The notes: generated by a model not told the origin, from the sequence alone. 64,000 nucleotides of DNA from Burkholderia sp. (GCA_040954445.1 CP144361.1:1674001-1738000); one strand, 5' to 3'. Shown: positions 36,160 to 45,967, counted from the stretch's first letter. Translations and numbers: made by a program.

Positions 36160-37318
36160 TCAGGAATTCGGTAGCAGTAGCCACATCCGCCCGATCTGTT
36201 TCATATGGCCGGCTAGCTTGCCTGCATCGTCGCCGAGCCCCCAGAAGTAGTCGGCGCGCACCCCACCCTTGATTGCCGAGCCCGTATCCTGCGCAAATAC
36301 CAAACGGTTCATTGGCGTATTGGTGAGCGGTCGCGTGGTCTGAAGGAACACCGGCGTGCCAAGTGGAATGAGGGACGGATCTACTGCGATCGAGCGCTCT
36401 GCCGTCAGCGGCACGCCGAGCGCGCCGATCGGCCCATCCGCACCGCCGTTTGGCACGCTTTCGTTTGATAGCATCTCGCGGAAAAATACGAAGCGCGGAT
36501 TGGTGTCGAGCAAAGCGTCTACGCGCGAGGGATTAGCGTGCGCCCAGGCTTTGATGCCCTGCATGGTGGCTTGTCCCACACTCAGCTCGCCGCGCTCGAG
36601 CAGCCATTTTCCGATCGAGCGATAAGGCTGATTGTTGGTTCCGCTGCAACCGACCCGTATCACGCTGTCGTCGTCCAGTATCACGCGCCCCGAGCCCTGC
36701 ACTTGCAGGAAGAAAGCCTCGATGGGATCGTCGACCCAAACTAGCTCGTTGCCGTTCAGCACGCCCGATCGCTCCAGTTGCACGCGCTCCGGCATGGTGC
36801 TGCCAGCACGATAGCCAGCCGGCCAGCGGTACAGCGCACTCTGGTAGGGCCCGCGCCGCACCCGCGAGCCGTGCAGCAACGGCTCGTAATAGCCAGTCAC
36901 CAGGCCGTCGAGCGTACCGTCGGTGTTGATGAACTGATAGGGCGTGAAATATGTCTCAAAGAAGCTGCGCACGCCGGTGATGTCGAGATCGTCGATCCGT
37001 TCGGCAGCCTCGCAGGCGCGGCGCCAGTTAGCGGTACGCGTGAGCCGCCTGCAATTCTGGCGCAGCGCGATAGTCGCGCCGATCAGGGTATCGTCATCCC
37101 AGCCCAGCACCTGCTGCCAGGCTACCGGCATGAGCCGCTCTGCGGCCACCACCTGGCCAGGCATGATAGGCGCGCTGGTGGGCGGATTCGCGGCATACTG
37201 CCCCGGCGGGGGTGCTGCCGCAGGCGGCCAGCAGTGCCGCCGTCGCGATCGCGGCGGACCAGGTGGCTAGCCGCGGACCGAAGCACCTACAATGTTTGTA
37301 CTTGATGGAAACTGCCAT
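36160..37318 (-). pseudogene. mltA: Membrane-bound lytic murein transglycosylase A, N-terminal frameshift
   Basis: MltA cleaves peptidoglycan from the outer membrane. A lipoprotein signal peptide is read from ATG 37318 (MAVSIKYKHC..., lipobox LLAAC). The frame breaks within the following Ala/Pro-rich linker (about 37195-37210). The mature enzyme then reads on uninterrupted in another frame from PPTSAPIMPGQVV to the stop at 36160. It includes FFETYFTPYQ, GLVTGYYEPLL, VQGSGRV and the late RLVFAQDTGSAIKG with its catalytic aspartates. If the shift is real, the enzyme loses its export signal. Initiation at ATG 37164 would give a cytoplasmic protein. The lesion is in a C/G run, so base-calling should be checked. 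Confidence 0.75.
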
Positions 37319-37540
37319 GTCTGATCTGTTCGACGAATACCTGATGCTGATCTTCGCGCTGGAATATTATTGATCCGCAACATCTTTTCTGTAAATTCGT
37401 AGCTGTGGTTTGCGTGGCTGAGTCGCTCTCCGCTCTTCGGGCGCTTACGCACTTTTATCGCTGCAACGAACTCAGCCACGCGCCGAAATTCCACTGCATC
37501 CTGGATGGAGATTTTTTCGTACCATCTTTCTCACCCACGA
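37319..37540. other. Unassigned stretch with a truncated divergent ORF start
   Basis: A plus-strand start ATGTCTGATCTGTTCGACGA (37317) gives MSDLFDEYLMLIFALEYY and ends in an R1 stub (TTATTGATCCGCAA, about 37369). This looks like the start of a lost gene. The rest (37385-37540) includes an inverted motif around CTCTCCGCTCTTCGGGCGC, and a minus-strand reading (FRRVAEFVAAIKVRKRPKSG) that I cannot place. Confidence 0.4.
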
Positions 37541-38664
37541 GGCGTTGTTGCATAAATCGAACGTGAGGACGCCATGGCATCGGACGGGCATAATTCAGGC
37601 GATACGAACGGATTGCGGACGAGCGAGATCCGCCATGCGGTTGATGACGCCGACGCGAACGGCGACCTCGGTCGCCTGCGCGGCGATGTGACGCGCCCAG
37701 AGACAGTTGCCGGTGAGGGTCTTGAACCGATACATCGCATTCTCGGCAAGCGATCGACGGTGGTAGCCACTGTGTTGCTTCCATTCTCGACGACCGTCAC
37801 GGGCAATTGCATCAACCGCGCCATTACGCCACGCCGCACCGGGCATATCCGCTGGCCAATGAGCGGCACCCTCGCGTGGCGGAATCGAAGGAATAGCACT
37901 GCGTGCAGCAATGGCCGCATGGCATGGCTTGGTGTCGTAGGCACCGTCACCGCCGATGACATCGATTTGTTCTTCGCGTGGAATCTGGTCGAGCAACTTG
38001 GCCAGAGCGTCACCGTCAGCCACATTCTGATTCGTCATTAGCGCGGCATGCACTTGACCTGTATTCGCGTTGAGCGCGAGATGGACTTTACGCCACGTGC
38101 GCCGCTTCGAGTAGCCGTGCTGGCGCACCTTCCATTCACCTTCTCCATAGACCTTCAGACCGGTGCTGTCGACAACCAGATAGATCGGTTCATTGTCACG
38201 AAGGATCGGCAGTTCGACATCAAGCGTTTTTGCCCGGCGACAGAGCGTGGTGTAATTCGGCACCGGCAAGCTCGGGAAGGCCAAATCGCGCAGACTTTGG
38301 GTGAAACCTTGCAGGGCGCGCAAGGTCAGTCGATAGACGGTCTTCAAGCCAAGTAATGCCTGAATCAGCGTATCGCCGTATACACACGGGCGACCACGTG
38401 TGGGTATGGCATCGGGCATTCTGGCAAGGACGGCTTCATCTATCCATATTGTTACGTTCCCCCGGCTGATCAGGCCTTCATTATAGGCCGCCCAATTCCT
38501 GACACGGTAGCGTGCCTTCGGCTCACCTTTCTTGTGTATGTCCTTGCGCATTTTCTTGGCAAAAATTAGGCAGATTACTCTGGAATCTGACTTGATAGGA
38601 GGCTGGCTCCGCGACCGTTGTGCGTAAACGTCAACGGATCTCGCTCGATTTATGCAACAACGCC
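37541..38664 (-). mobile_element. IS903-like element, perfect target duplication
   Basis: 1124 bp with both ends perfect, flanked by CACCCACGA (37532-37540 and 38665-38673). Recent insertion. Confidence 0.97.
37595..38551 (-). CDS. IS5 family (IS903 subgroup) transposase, intact
   Basis: 318 aa from ATG 38551 (MRKDIHKKGE). All catalytic residues are present, including E in [15 protein letters not shown]. Differs from the 34777 copy at only a few codons (for example LVVDST preceded by IYL, and [12 protein letters not shown]). The upstream in-frame extension to 38707 is IS leader plus flank. Probably active. Confidence 0.92.
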   Translation of the reverse strand: MRKDIHKKGEPKARYRVRNWAAYNEGLISRGNVTIWIDEAVLARMPDAIPTRGRPCVYGDTLIQALLGLKTVYRLTLRALQGFTQSLRDLAFPSLPVPNYTTLCRRAKTLDVELPILRDNEPIYLVVDSTGLKVYGEGEWKVRQHGYSKRRTWRKVHLALNANTGQVHAALMTNQNVADGDALAKLLDQIPREEQIDVIGGDGAYDTKPCHAAIAARSAIPSIPPREGAAHWPADMPGAAWRNGAVDAIARDGRREWKQHSGYHRRSLAENAMYRFKTLTGNCLWARHIAAQATEVAVRVGVINRMADLARPQSVRIA

Positions 38665-38719
38665 CACCCACGAAAGAATTGACAACACGGCATAATACGT
38701 AGAGCATCTACCCCCTAGA

Positions 38720-38745
38720 TATTGATCACGAATTTCTGATCAATA
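38720..38745. repeat. Minimal R1 palindrome
   Basis: TA-TTGATCACGAATTTC...GATCAA-TA: only the two R1 ends, with TA on both sides. Confidence 0.7.
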
Positions 38746-38759
38746 AAGCTTTTGAAGCG

Positions 38760-39136
38760 TTGCTACTCAACAGCCTGGATGGAGCTAGGCAAAGCCCTGC
38801 GCATCTTCGTCAACAACGCGAGCAAGATCGAACAGGCATAGCATTCTCAATACTGGATCTCATGAACGAACGCGCGACCGGATTGATTATGCGAACGGGT
38901 TCAAGCCCAAGACTGTCATGACACGCGTCAGCGAGCTGACTTTCGACGTTCATCAGGTGCGCGATGGCGGCTTCTACCCCAGTGCCCTTGAGAAGGGGAC
39001 TAGCACTGCGCGCGCGATCAATCTGGTGCTCGTCGAGATATATCCACAGCGTCTTCACTCGCAAGGTATGCGATATTTTGATCAGGATGATCGGCCCGGA
39101 AATCTCGCTGATACTGGTTCAGGTTGGACGTGCCGT
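38760..39136 (+). mobile_element. IS256-family transposase relic (N-terminal part)
   Basis: Pieces in different frames read LMNERATG, GFKPKTVMTRVSELTFDVHQ, VRDGGFYPSALEKGTSTARA and INLVLVEIYPQ. These are the opening stretch of IS256-family transposases (the NGFKPKTV...DVPQVRDGSFYPS motif). Several frameshifts; no DDE part. It is cut by the IS end at 39137. Confidence 0.7.
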
Positions 39137-39788
39137 GGCGTTGTTGCATCGATCGAGCGAGAGCCGGTAACGGTTTACGCGCAACGGTCATGGCCAGCCT
39201 TTTGTTATCCAGTCAGATTCCAGAGTGACTGCCTAATTTTTGCCAAGAAAATGCGCAAGGGCATACACAAGACAGGTGAGCCAAGGCTCGCTACCGTGTC
39301 AGGCATTGGGCAGCCTATAATGCAGGCCTGATCAACCGGGGGAACGTGACGATATGGATAAATTAAGCCGTTCTTGCCAGGATACCCGACGCCATACCCA
39401 CGCGTGGTCGCCCGCGTCTATACGGCGGTACGTTGATTCAGGCATTACTTGGCGTGAAGATCCTCTATCGACTGACGTTGCCCGCCCTGCAAGGTTTCAC
39501 CCAAAGTCTGCGCGATCTGGCGTTTCCGAGCTTGCCGGTTCCGAATTACACCACGCTCTGTCGCCGGACAAAAACGCTTGATGTCGAACTGCCGATCCTT
39601 TTCGACAACGAACCGATCCATCTGGTGGTCGACAGCACCGGTCTGAAGGTCTATGGCGAAGGTGAATGGAAGATGCGCCAGCACGGGTACTCGAAGCCAC
39701 GCACGTAGCGTCAAGTCCATCTCGCGCTCAACGCGAATACGGGTCAAGTGCATGCCGCGCTAACGACGCATCAGAATGTGGCTGACGG
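39137..39788 (+). mobile_element. IS903-like element, 3'-truncated and decayed
   Basis: Left end GGCGTTGTTGCATCGATCG. It runs to GCTGACGG in the NQNVADG codons and then stops. The transposase remnant (39251-39788) contains TAA (ATGGATAAATTAAGCCG), a TAG (CACGTAGCG) and frameshifts. More diverged than most copies, hence probably older. Confidence 0.88.
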
Positions 39789-39877
39789 GCGTGATGCACT
39801 GGATCAAGCTGGTCGAGCAACTACTCGACGACTGAGACGCGGTGGTGCCATCCCCGCCAGCCGCAAAGCGATTCTCC

Positions 39878-39883
39878 TATAAT
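39878..39883 (+). promoter_or_regulatory. Candidate -10 box of yggS-proC
   Basis: Exact TATAAT in ATTCTCCTATAATAAGG, 56 bp before the yggS start. No convincing -35 at 16-18 bp upstream. It lies about 90 bp after an IS remnant, so it could be the native promoter. Confidence 0.4.
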
Positions 39884-39938
39884 AAGGTGCGCAGTGATCT
39901 GCGCGGTTTCACTGTCCATCTTCCGCCGTGCCACGCGT

Positions 39939-40676
39939 ATGTTTGATCTCGCCGTCAGCCTTGCTTCAGTGCACCGCCGCATCGATGACGCGGCCCGGTC
40001 CGCCGGTCGCACGCCGGATGAGGTGGCGCTGCTCACAGTTTCGAAGACCTTCCCCGCCGAAGCTGTGCGTAAGGCGCATGCAGCCGGCCAATGCGCGTTC
40101 GGCGAGAACTACGTGCAGGAGGCGCTCGGCAAGATCGCCGCGCTCGCCGACCTGCGCGCCTCGCTCGATTGGCACTTCATCGGGCCGCTGCAATCGAACA
40201 AGACTCGGGCGGTGGCCGAGCAGTTCGACTGGGTGCATTCGGTTGACCGGCTCAAGATCGCGCAGCGCCTGGCCGAGCAGCGCCCGGCGCACCTGCCGCC
40301 GCTCAATGTCTGCATACAAGTCAACGTCAGCGGCGAGGCCAGCAAAAGCGGCGTCGCGCCGGTCGAGGCGGCTACTCTGGCGCGCGAGGTGGCCGCCCTG
40401 TCCACGCTACGGCTGCGCGGTCTAATGGCGATCCCTGAGCCGTCCGGAAAATTCGCGGCGCAGCGTGTGCCGCATCGGCTCCTGCACGAGCTGTTCAACA
40501 CGCTCAAGGCAGAGGGCCTGGCGCTCGACACGCTGTCGATGGGTATGTCTGCAGATCTCGAAGCGGCCGTGCTCGAGGGTGCCACTATCGTGCGCGTTGG
40601 TGCCGCGATCTTCGACGCGCGCGACTACGGCATGCCACGCTCGTCCAGAGCAATTTTCTGCACCTGTCTTTCTTAG
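39939..40676 (+). CDS. yggS: YggS-type pyridoxal-phosphate homeostasis protein
   Basis: 245 aa, alanine-racemase-like TIM-barrel PLP-binding protein (PLPBP/YggS) that buffers cellular PLP and affects amino-acid metabolism. The PLP lysine is Lys36 in ALLTVSKTFPAE. Conserved FGENYVQEALGK, WHFIGPLQSNKT, CIQVNVSGEASKSG, then LSMGMSADLEAAVLEGAT and VRVGAAIF follow. Start chosen at ATG 39939 (MFDLAVSLASVH). The C-terminus runs about 13 residues past the usual end (GMPRSSRAIFCTCLS), stopping 10 bp before proC. Usual partner of proC. Confidence 0.92.
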   Translation: MFDLAVSLASVHRRIDDAARSAGRTPDEVALLTVSKTFPAEAVRKAHAAGQCAFGENYVQEALGKIAALADLRASLDWHFIGPLQSNKTRAVAEQFDWVHSVDRLKIAQRLAEQRPAHLPPLNVCIQVNVSGEASKSGVAPVEAATLAREVAALSTLRLRGLMAIPEPSGKFAAQRVPHRLLHELFNTLKAEGLALDTLSMGMSADLEAAVLEGATIVRVGAAIFDARDYGMPRSSRAIFCTCLS

Positions 40677-40686
40677 TCCAACTATT

Positions 40687-41502
40687 ATGAAAATTGCATT
40701 TATCGGTGGCGGCAACATGGCAGCTGCCCTGATTAGCGGCATCGTCAAGCGTGGTACTGCGGAACCCGGAGATCTCTACGTGATCGATCCTAGCGCGGAT
40801 ACCCGCACGCGTCTGCGCGAGGAGCGCGGCGTGGCCACCGGCGAGACTATTGAGGCCACGCTGGCCGCCTACGACGCGATCGTGCTGGCAGTCGAGCCGC
40901 AGGTGCTCAATGACGTGGCCAGGGCGATCGCGCCGCATCTCGGCCAGGCGCTAGTGGTCAGCATCGCGGCCGGGATCCGTGCCACCGACCTATCCCGCTG
41001 GCTGGGCGGCTACACACGCATCGTCCGCACCATGCCGAACATGCCGGCGCTGGTCGGTATGGGCGTGACGGGCTTGGCCGCGCTGGACGCGGTCGACGCA
41101 GTCGACCGCGAGCTGGCCTCGGTCATGCTCGGTGCGGTCGGCGAAACGGTCTGGTTCGACGACGAGGCATGCCTGGATGCCGTCACGGCCATCTCTGGCA
41201 GCGGCCCCGCCTATGTGTTTTATTTCATCGAGGCGCTACAGGAAGCAGCTCGACAGCTCGGCCTGAATGAGGAGCAAGGCCGCGCGCTGGCGGTGGCGAC
41301 CTTCACCGGCACCGCTCAACTAGCCGCACAATCGAGCGAGCCGGTCGGCGTGCTGCGCAAGCGCGTGACTTCCAAGAGCGGCACTACGGTCGCGGCGCTG
41401 ACCGCGTTCGAAGCGCAGCAGCTCAAGGACAAGATCGTGAGCGGCGTGCTGGCCGCCGATGCGCGGGCCCGAGAACTCGGCGACGAACTCGGTCGCGCTT
41501 GA
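40687..41502 (+). CDS. proC: Pyrroline-5-carboxylate reductase
   Basis: 271 aa; NAD(P)H-dependent last step of proline synthesis. N-terminal Rossmann motif FIGGGNMAAALISG (about 4-17), DPSADTRTRL, VKP-equivalent AVEPQVLNDV, and RTMPNMPALVGMG. The C-terminal dimer domain contains ISGSGPAYVFYFIEAL, VTSKSGTTVAAL and the LKDKIVSGVLAADARARELG helix. Start at ATG 40687, 10 bp after yggS; the in-frame upstream codons are read through yggS in another frame and are not real. Intact, normal length. Confidence 0.96.
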   Translation: MKIAFIGGGNMAAALISGIVKRGTAEPGDLYVIDPSADTRTRLREERGVATGETIEATLAAYDAIVLAVEPQVLNDVARAIAPHLGQALVVSIAAGIRATDLSRWLGGYTRIVRTMPNMPALVGMGVTGLAALDAVDAVDRELASVMLGAVGETVWFDDEACLDAVTAISGSGPAYVFYFIEALQEAARQLGLNEEQGRALAVATFTGTAQLAAQSSEPVGVLRKRVTSKSGTTVAALTAFEAQQLKDKIVSGVLAADARARELGDELGRA

Positions 41503-41547
41503 ATCCAGCCTTCCAATCACGCACTGACCTTCGGGACGGCGCACAGC

Positions 41548-41592
41548 CATCAACGACAAAGTGGCCCTATGGGGGCCGCTTTGTCGTTGATG
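41548..41592. terminator. Bidirectional terminator hairpin between proC and ubiA
   Basis: CATCAACGACAAAG-TGGCCC-tatgg-GGGCCG-CTTTGTCGTTGATG: a long stem between the convergent proC and ubiA stops. There is no clear U-tract, so it may work as a hairpin barrier more than a strict intrinsic terminator. Confidence 0.65.
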
Positions 41593-41620
41593 GGAAACGG
41601 GGGAAGGCAGGCGGCTAGGC

Positions 41621-42484
41621 TCAAAACACCGTCAACGCATAATGCAGAGCAATCCCGATGAACAGCGCGATGCCGAGCCAGTTGTTATGACGGAAGGCCG
41701 CGAAGCACTTCATCCGATCGCGATCCTTGATCAGCGTCCAATGATAGACCGCGCAACCCGCCGCTGCCGCCCAACCGAGCCAGTACACCAGGTCGAACTT
41801 TTGGGTGAGGCCAATCCAGGCGTAGATCGCGCACTCTGCCGCATAGCAGAGCATGATCACGAGCACGTCGTAGCGACCGAAAGTGATCGCCGAGGTGCGC
41901 ATGCCGATCTTCAGGTCGTCGTCACGATCGACTATTGCGTAGGCCGTGTCGTAAGCGACCGACCAGAATACGTTGGCTACTAGCATCACCCAGGCGATTA
42001 GGGGCACGGTATCCTGGATCGCGGCGAAGGCCATCGGAATGCCGAAGCCAAAAGCGATACCGAGATAGACCTGAGGGATTGCGAAGAAGCGCTTCAGGAA
42101 CGGATAGGTGCCGGCCACGAACACGGCCATCACCGACAGCCACTTGGTCAGCTCATTGAGCTGCAGGATCAGCAGGAAAGAGACGCCCACCAGACCAACC
42201 GCGATCGCCACCGCTTCCCACGCGCGGATCTTGTCGGAGGCCAGAGGCCGGTCGACGGTACGCTGCACGTGACGGTCGAAATCGCGATCGACGTAGTCGT
42301 TGATCGCGCAACCGGCCGAGCGCATCAGCAGCGTGCCGAGGATGAAGATAACCAGTAACGAGAGTGTCGGGTGCCCTCCCGAGGCGATCCACAGCGCATT
42401 GAGCGTAGGCCAGAGCAGCAGAAAACTACCAATCGGCTTGTCCAGTCGGACCAGCTTCAGGTAGAAGGGGAAACGGGCAAACAT
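41621..42484 (-). CDS. ubiA: 4-hydroxybenzoate polyprenyltransferase
   Basis: 287 aa membrane prenyltransferase that attaches the isoprenoid chain to 4-hydroxybenzoate in ubiquinone synthesis. The two aspartate-rich motifs are clear: NDYVDRDFD (62-70) and [16 protein letters not shown] (179-194), lying between roughly nine hydrophobic helices. Start chosen at ATG 42484 ([19 protein letters not shown]); MVVSSG six codons upstream is possible. The longer upstream reading is IS sequence. Downstream end meets the terminator shared with proC. An IS inserted 68 bp upstream of the start may affect its promoter. Confidence 0.95.
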   Translation of the reverse strand: MFARFPFYLKLVRLDKPIGSFLLLWPTLNALWIASGGHPTLSLLVIFILGTLLMRSAGCAINDYVDRDFDRHVQRTVDRPLASDKIRAWEAVAIAVGLVGVSFLLILQLNELTKWLSVMAVFVAGTYPFLKRFFAIPQVYLGIAFGFGIPMAFAAIQDTVPLIAWVMLVANVFWSVAYDTAYAIVDRDDDLKIGMRTSAITFGRYDVLVIMLCYAAECAIYAWIGLTQKFDLVYWLGWAAAAGCAVYHWTLIKDRDRMKCFAAFRHNNWLGIALFIGIALHYALTVF

Positions 42485-42552
42485 GCCGGAGCTCACTACC
42501 ATAAAGATACGGTGACATTGTATGTAACGCGCGCGGCTGTGCAACTTTTTTC

Positions 42553-43675
42553 GGCGTTGTTGCATAAATCGAGCGCGAGGACGCAATGGCATCGGACGGG
42601 CATAATTCAGGCGATACGAACGGATTGCGGACGAGCGAGGTCCGCCATGCGGTTGATGACGCCGACGCGAACGGAGACCTCGGTCGCTTGCGCGGCGATG
42701 TGACGCGCCCAGAGACAGTGGCCGGTGAGGGTCTTGAACCGATACATCGCATTCTCGGCAAGCGATCGCCGGTGGTAGCCACTGTGTTGCTTCCATTCTC
42801 GACGACCGTCACGGGCAATTGCATCAACCGCGCCATTACGCCACGCCGCACCGGGCATATCCGCTGGCCAATGAGCGGCACCCTCGCGTGGCGGAATCGA
42901 AGGAATAGCACTGCGTGCAGCAATGGCCGCATGGCATGGCTTGGTGTCGTAGGCACCGTCACCGCCGATGACATCGATTTGTTCTTCGCGTGGAATCTGG
43001 TCGAGCAACTTGGCCAGAGCGTCACCGTCAGCCACATTCTGATTCGTCATTAGCGCGGCATGCACTTGACCTGTATTCGCGTTGAGCGCGAGATGGACTT
43101 TACGCCACGTGCGCCGCTTCGAGTAGCCGTGCTGGCGCACCTTCCATTCACCTTCTCCATAGACCTTCAGACCGGTGCTGTCGACAACCAGATGGATCGG
43201 TTCATTGTCACGAAGGATCGGCAGTTCGACATCAAGCGTTTTTGTCCGGCGACAGAGCGTGGTGTAATTCGGCACCGGCAAGCTCGGGAAGGCCAAATCG
43301 CGCAGACTTTGGGTGAAACCTTGCAGGGCGCGCAAGGTCAGTCGATAGACGGTCTTCACGCCAAGTAATGCCTGAATCAGCGTATCGCCGTATACACACG
43401 GGCGACCACGTGTGGGTATGGCATCGGGCATTCTGGCAAGGACGGCTTCATCTATCCATATTGTTACGTTCCCCCGGCTGATCAGGCCTTCATTATAGGC
43501 TGCCCAATTCCTGACACGGTAGCGTGCCTTCGGCTCACCTGTCTTGTGTATGTCCTTGCACATTTTCTTGTCAAAAATTAAGCAGTTACTCTGGAATCTG
43601 AGTTGATAGGGGGCTGGCCCCGCGATCGTTGCGCGTAAACGTCAACGGATCTCGCTCGATTTATGCAACAACGCC
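42553..43675 (-). mobile_element. IS903-like element in an older IS end, perfect target duplication
   Basis: 1123 bp with both ends perfect; ACTTTTTTC is duplicated at 42544-42552 and 43676-43684. Removing the IS rejoins CTGTGCAACTTTTTTCTGTAAA, the end of the IS5-type relic also seen at 28533. Confidence 0.97.
42607..43563 (-). CDS. IS5 family (IS903 subgroup) transposase, intact
   Basis: 318 aa, [10 protein letters not shown] start. Used here for numbering: Asp128 (HLVVDST), Asp202 (IGGDGAYD) and Glu270, with Tyr263, Arg266 and Lys277 completing the Y-2-R-3-E-6-K signature. N-terminal ~60 residues contain the [10 protein letters not shown] and RGRP...YGD stretches typical of IS903 transposases. 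No lesions; it sits 54 bp from the left terminus. Probably active. Confidence 0.93.
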   Translation of the reverse strand: MCKDIHKTGEPKARYRVRNWAAYNEGLISRGNVTIWIDEAVLARMPDAIPTRGRPCVYGDTLIQALLGVKTVYRLTLRALQGFTQSLRDLAFPSLPVPNYTTLCRRTKTLDVELPILRDNEPIHLVVDSTGLKVYGEGEWKVRQHGYSKRRTWRKVHLALNANTGQVHAALMTNQNVADGDALAKLLDQIPREEQIDVIGGDGAYDTKPCHAAIAARSAIPSIPPREGAAHWPADMPGAAWRNGAVDAIARDGRREWKQHSGYHRRSLAENAMYRFKTLTGHCLWARHIAAQATEVSVRVGVINRMADLARPQSVRIA

Positions 43676-43739
43676 ACTTTTTTCTGTAAAAAACACAGGC
43701 GATTCCACTGTGATGCTCGGGTCAGGCGTTCATATTGAG

Positions 43740-43788
43740 ATATTGATCCTCAATTCAGGATCTTGAAATTTAAAAATCGTCCCTCATG
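43740..43788. repeat. R1 palindrome, left half
   Basis: TATTGATCCTCAATTCAGGATCTTG... to GTCCCTCATG, then a mini-IS end. Same break point as at 7304 and 62000. Confidence 0.75.
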
Positions 43789-43919
43789 GGCGTTGTTGCA
43801 TAAATCGAGCGCGAGGACATAATGGCACCGACGGTTCAGGCGATACGAACGGATTGCGAACAAGCGAAGTTTGCAATCCGTTCCATTGCGTCCTCACGCT
43901 CGATTTATGCAACAACGCT
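43789..43919. mobile_element. 131-bp foldback mini-IS
   Basis: Inverted IS 3' ends (GGCGTTGTTGCATAAATCG...TTTATGCAACAACGCT) around GGATTGCGAAC-aagcgaa-GTTTGCAATCC. One arm has lost internal bases relative to the 167-bp copy. Left flank is R1; the right flank runs into the rpe leader. No matching 9-bp repeat. Confidence 0.82.
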
Positions 43920-43961
43920 CTGTAAAATGTATTTTTTGCATAAGCACGTCCCTCTATCGCC

Positions 43962-44648
43962 ATGACGCAATTCCGTATCGCTCCCAGCATTCTTTCGGCT
44001 GACTTCGCCCGTCTCGGCGAGGAAGTCCGCAACGTGGTCGACGCCGGCACCGACTGGATCCACTTTGACGTAATGGACAACCATTACGTCCCGAACCTGA
44101 CGATCGGTCCGCTTGTCTGCGAGGCGATCCGCCCACACGTGCAGGTGCCGATCGACGTGCACTTGATGGTGCGTCCGGTCGACCGGATCGTCCCCGATTT
44201 TGCCAGGGCCGGTGCCAACGTGATCAGCTTCCACCCGGAAAGCTCAGATCACATCGATCGCACCCTGTCCCTGATCAAAGACCACGGCTGCAAGGCCGGC
44301 CTGGTGTTCAATCCGGCCACGCCGTTACAATATCTGGATCACGTGATGGACCACCTCGACCTGATCCTGATCATGTCGGTGAACCCGGGTTTTGGCGGCC
44401 AGTCCTTCATTCCCGAGGCGCTGCGCAAGATCCGCGAGGCGCGCGCGAAGATCAACGCCTATCGCGAACGCACCGACCGCGAGATCCATCTGGAAGTGGA
44501 CGGCGGCGTGAAGGTCGATAACATCGCCGAGATTGCTGCGGTCGGCGCGGACACCTTCGTGGCTGGCTCGGCGATCTTCGGCACGCTCGACTACAAGGCG
44601 GTAATCAACGAAATGCGCACGGCCCTGTCCGGCGTCACGCAGGGCTGA
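43962..44648 (+). CDS. rpe: Ribulose-phosphate 3-epimerase
   Basis: 228 aa TIM-barrel enzyme of the pentose phosphate pathway, interconverting ribulose-5-P and xylulose-5-[17 protein letters not shown] at the start, [18 protein letters not shown] with metal ligand His34 and catalytic Asp36, DVHLMV, then [29 protein letters not shown] carries the second catalytic aspartate, and FVAGSAIFG the phosphate loop. Start at ATG 43962. Intact. An inserted mini-IS ends 42 bp upstream, so the promoter is either within that gap or supplied by repeat DNA. Usual neighbours (gph, apaG) are absent. Confidence 0.96.
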   Translation: MTQFRIAPSILSADFARLGEEVRNVVDAGTDWIHFDVMDNHYVPNLTIGPLVCEAIRPHVQVPIDVHLMVRPVDRIVPDFARAGANVISFHPESSDHIDRTLSLIKDHGCKAGLVFNPATPLQYLDHVMDHLDLILIMSVNPGFGGQSFIPEALRKIREARAKINAYRERTDREIHLEVDGGVKVDNIAEIAAVGADTFVAGSAIFGTLDYKAVINEMRTALSGVTQG

Positions 44649-44730
44649 GGCGCTAAGCGCGCATTGATCCGTTTTGCTCACTATGGTTTGCTTTCCACGA
44701 TCTCTACGGTGCCATGATCGATACCATAGA

Positions 44731-45856
44731 GGCGTTGTTGCATAAATCGAGCGCGAGGACGCAATGGCATCGACGGGCATAATTTCAGGCGATACGAACG
44801 GATTGCGGACGAGCGAGGTCCGCCATACGGTTGATGACGCCGCGCCGCGAACGGCGACCTCGGTCGCCTGCGCGGCGATGTGACGCGCCCAGAGACAGTG
44901 GCCGGTGAGGGTCTTGAACCGATACATCGCATTCTCGGCAAGCGATCGCCGGTGGTAGCCATTGTGTTGCTTCCATTCTCGACGACCGTCACGGGCAATT
45001 GCATCAACCGCGCCATTACGCCACGCCGCACCGGGCATATCCGCTGGCCAATGAGTGGCACCCTCGCGTGGCGGAATCGAAGGAATAGCACTGCGTGCAG
45101 CAATGGCCGCATGGCATGGCTTGGTGTCGTAGGCACCGTCACCGCCGATGACATCGATTTGTTCTTCGCGTGGAATCTGGTCGAGTAACTTGGCCAGAGC
45201 GTCACCGTCAGCCACATTCTGATTCGTCATTAGCGCGGCATGCACTTGACCTGTATTCGCGTTGAGCGCGAGATGGACTTTACGCCACGTGCGCCGCTTC
45301 GAGTAGCCGTGCTGGCGCACCTTCCATTCACCTTCTCCATAGACCTTCAGACCGGTGCTGTCGACAACCAGATGGATCGGTTCATTGTCACGAAGGATCG
45401 GCAGTTCGACATCAAGCGTTTTTGCCCGGCGACAGAGCGTGGTGTAATTCGGCACCGGCAAGCTCGGGAAGGCCAAATCACGCAGACTTTGGGTGAAACC
45501 TTGCAGGGCGCGCAAGGTCAGTCGATAGACGGTCTTCACGCCAAGTAATGCCTGAATCAGCGTATTGCCGTATAGACACGGGCGACCACGTGTGGGTATG
45601 GCATCGGGTATTCTGGCAAGGACGGCTTCATCTATCCATATTGTTACGTTCCCCCGGTTGATCAGGCCTTCATTATAGGCCGCCTAATTCCTGACACGGT
45701 AGCGTGCCTTCGGCTCATCTGTCTTGTGTATGTCCTTGCGCATTTTCTTGGAAAAAAATTAGGCAGTTACTCTGGAATCTGACTTGATAGGGATCTGGCT
45801 CCAAGACTGTTGTGCGTAAACATCAATGGATCTCGCTCGATTTATGCAACAACACC
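44731..45856 (-). mobile_element. IS903-like element, near-perfect target duplication
   Basis: 1126 bp; left end perfect, right end CAACAACACC. ACCATAGA is present on both sides (44723-44730 and 45857-45864), eight of nine bases. Intermediate age. Confidence 0.93.
44785..45743 (-). pseudogene. IS903-like transposase, nonsense plus frameshift
   Basis: TAG replaces the Trp codon of RNWAAYN near 45685. Inserted bases near 44842 (GACGCCGCGCCGCGAACGG) shift the frame in the C-terminal ~25 codons. The same Trp-to-TAG change occurs in the copies at 47517 and 49015. Confidence 0.88.
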
Positions 45857-45935
45857 ACCATAGACGACTTCACAGTCGCCCTCGTAATCAATATGCAACA
45901 ACGCCACTCAACACTCGACCGGGCGCAGTACTGAA

Positions 45936-45967
45936 CTATTGATCCGCAATTCTTGATCTTGAAATTT
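45936..45967. repeat. R1 left-end fragment
   Basis: TATTGATCCGCAATTCTTGATCTTGAAATTT, cut by the next IS end. About 50 bp upstream, GTAATCAATATGCAACAACGCC is a further R1-end/IS-end junction. Confidence 0.65.

Noticed and set aside
39789..39893. C-terminal gene fragment ...WIKLVEQLLDD-stop before yggS
   Set aside because: Too short to assign; only a dozen codons resemble protein.
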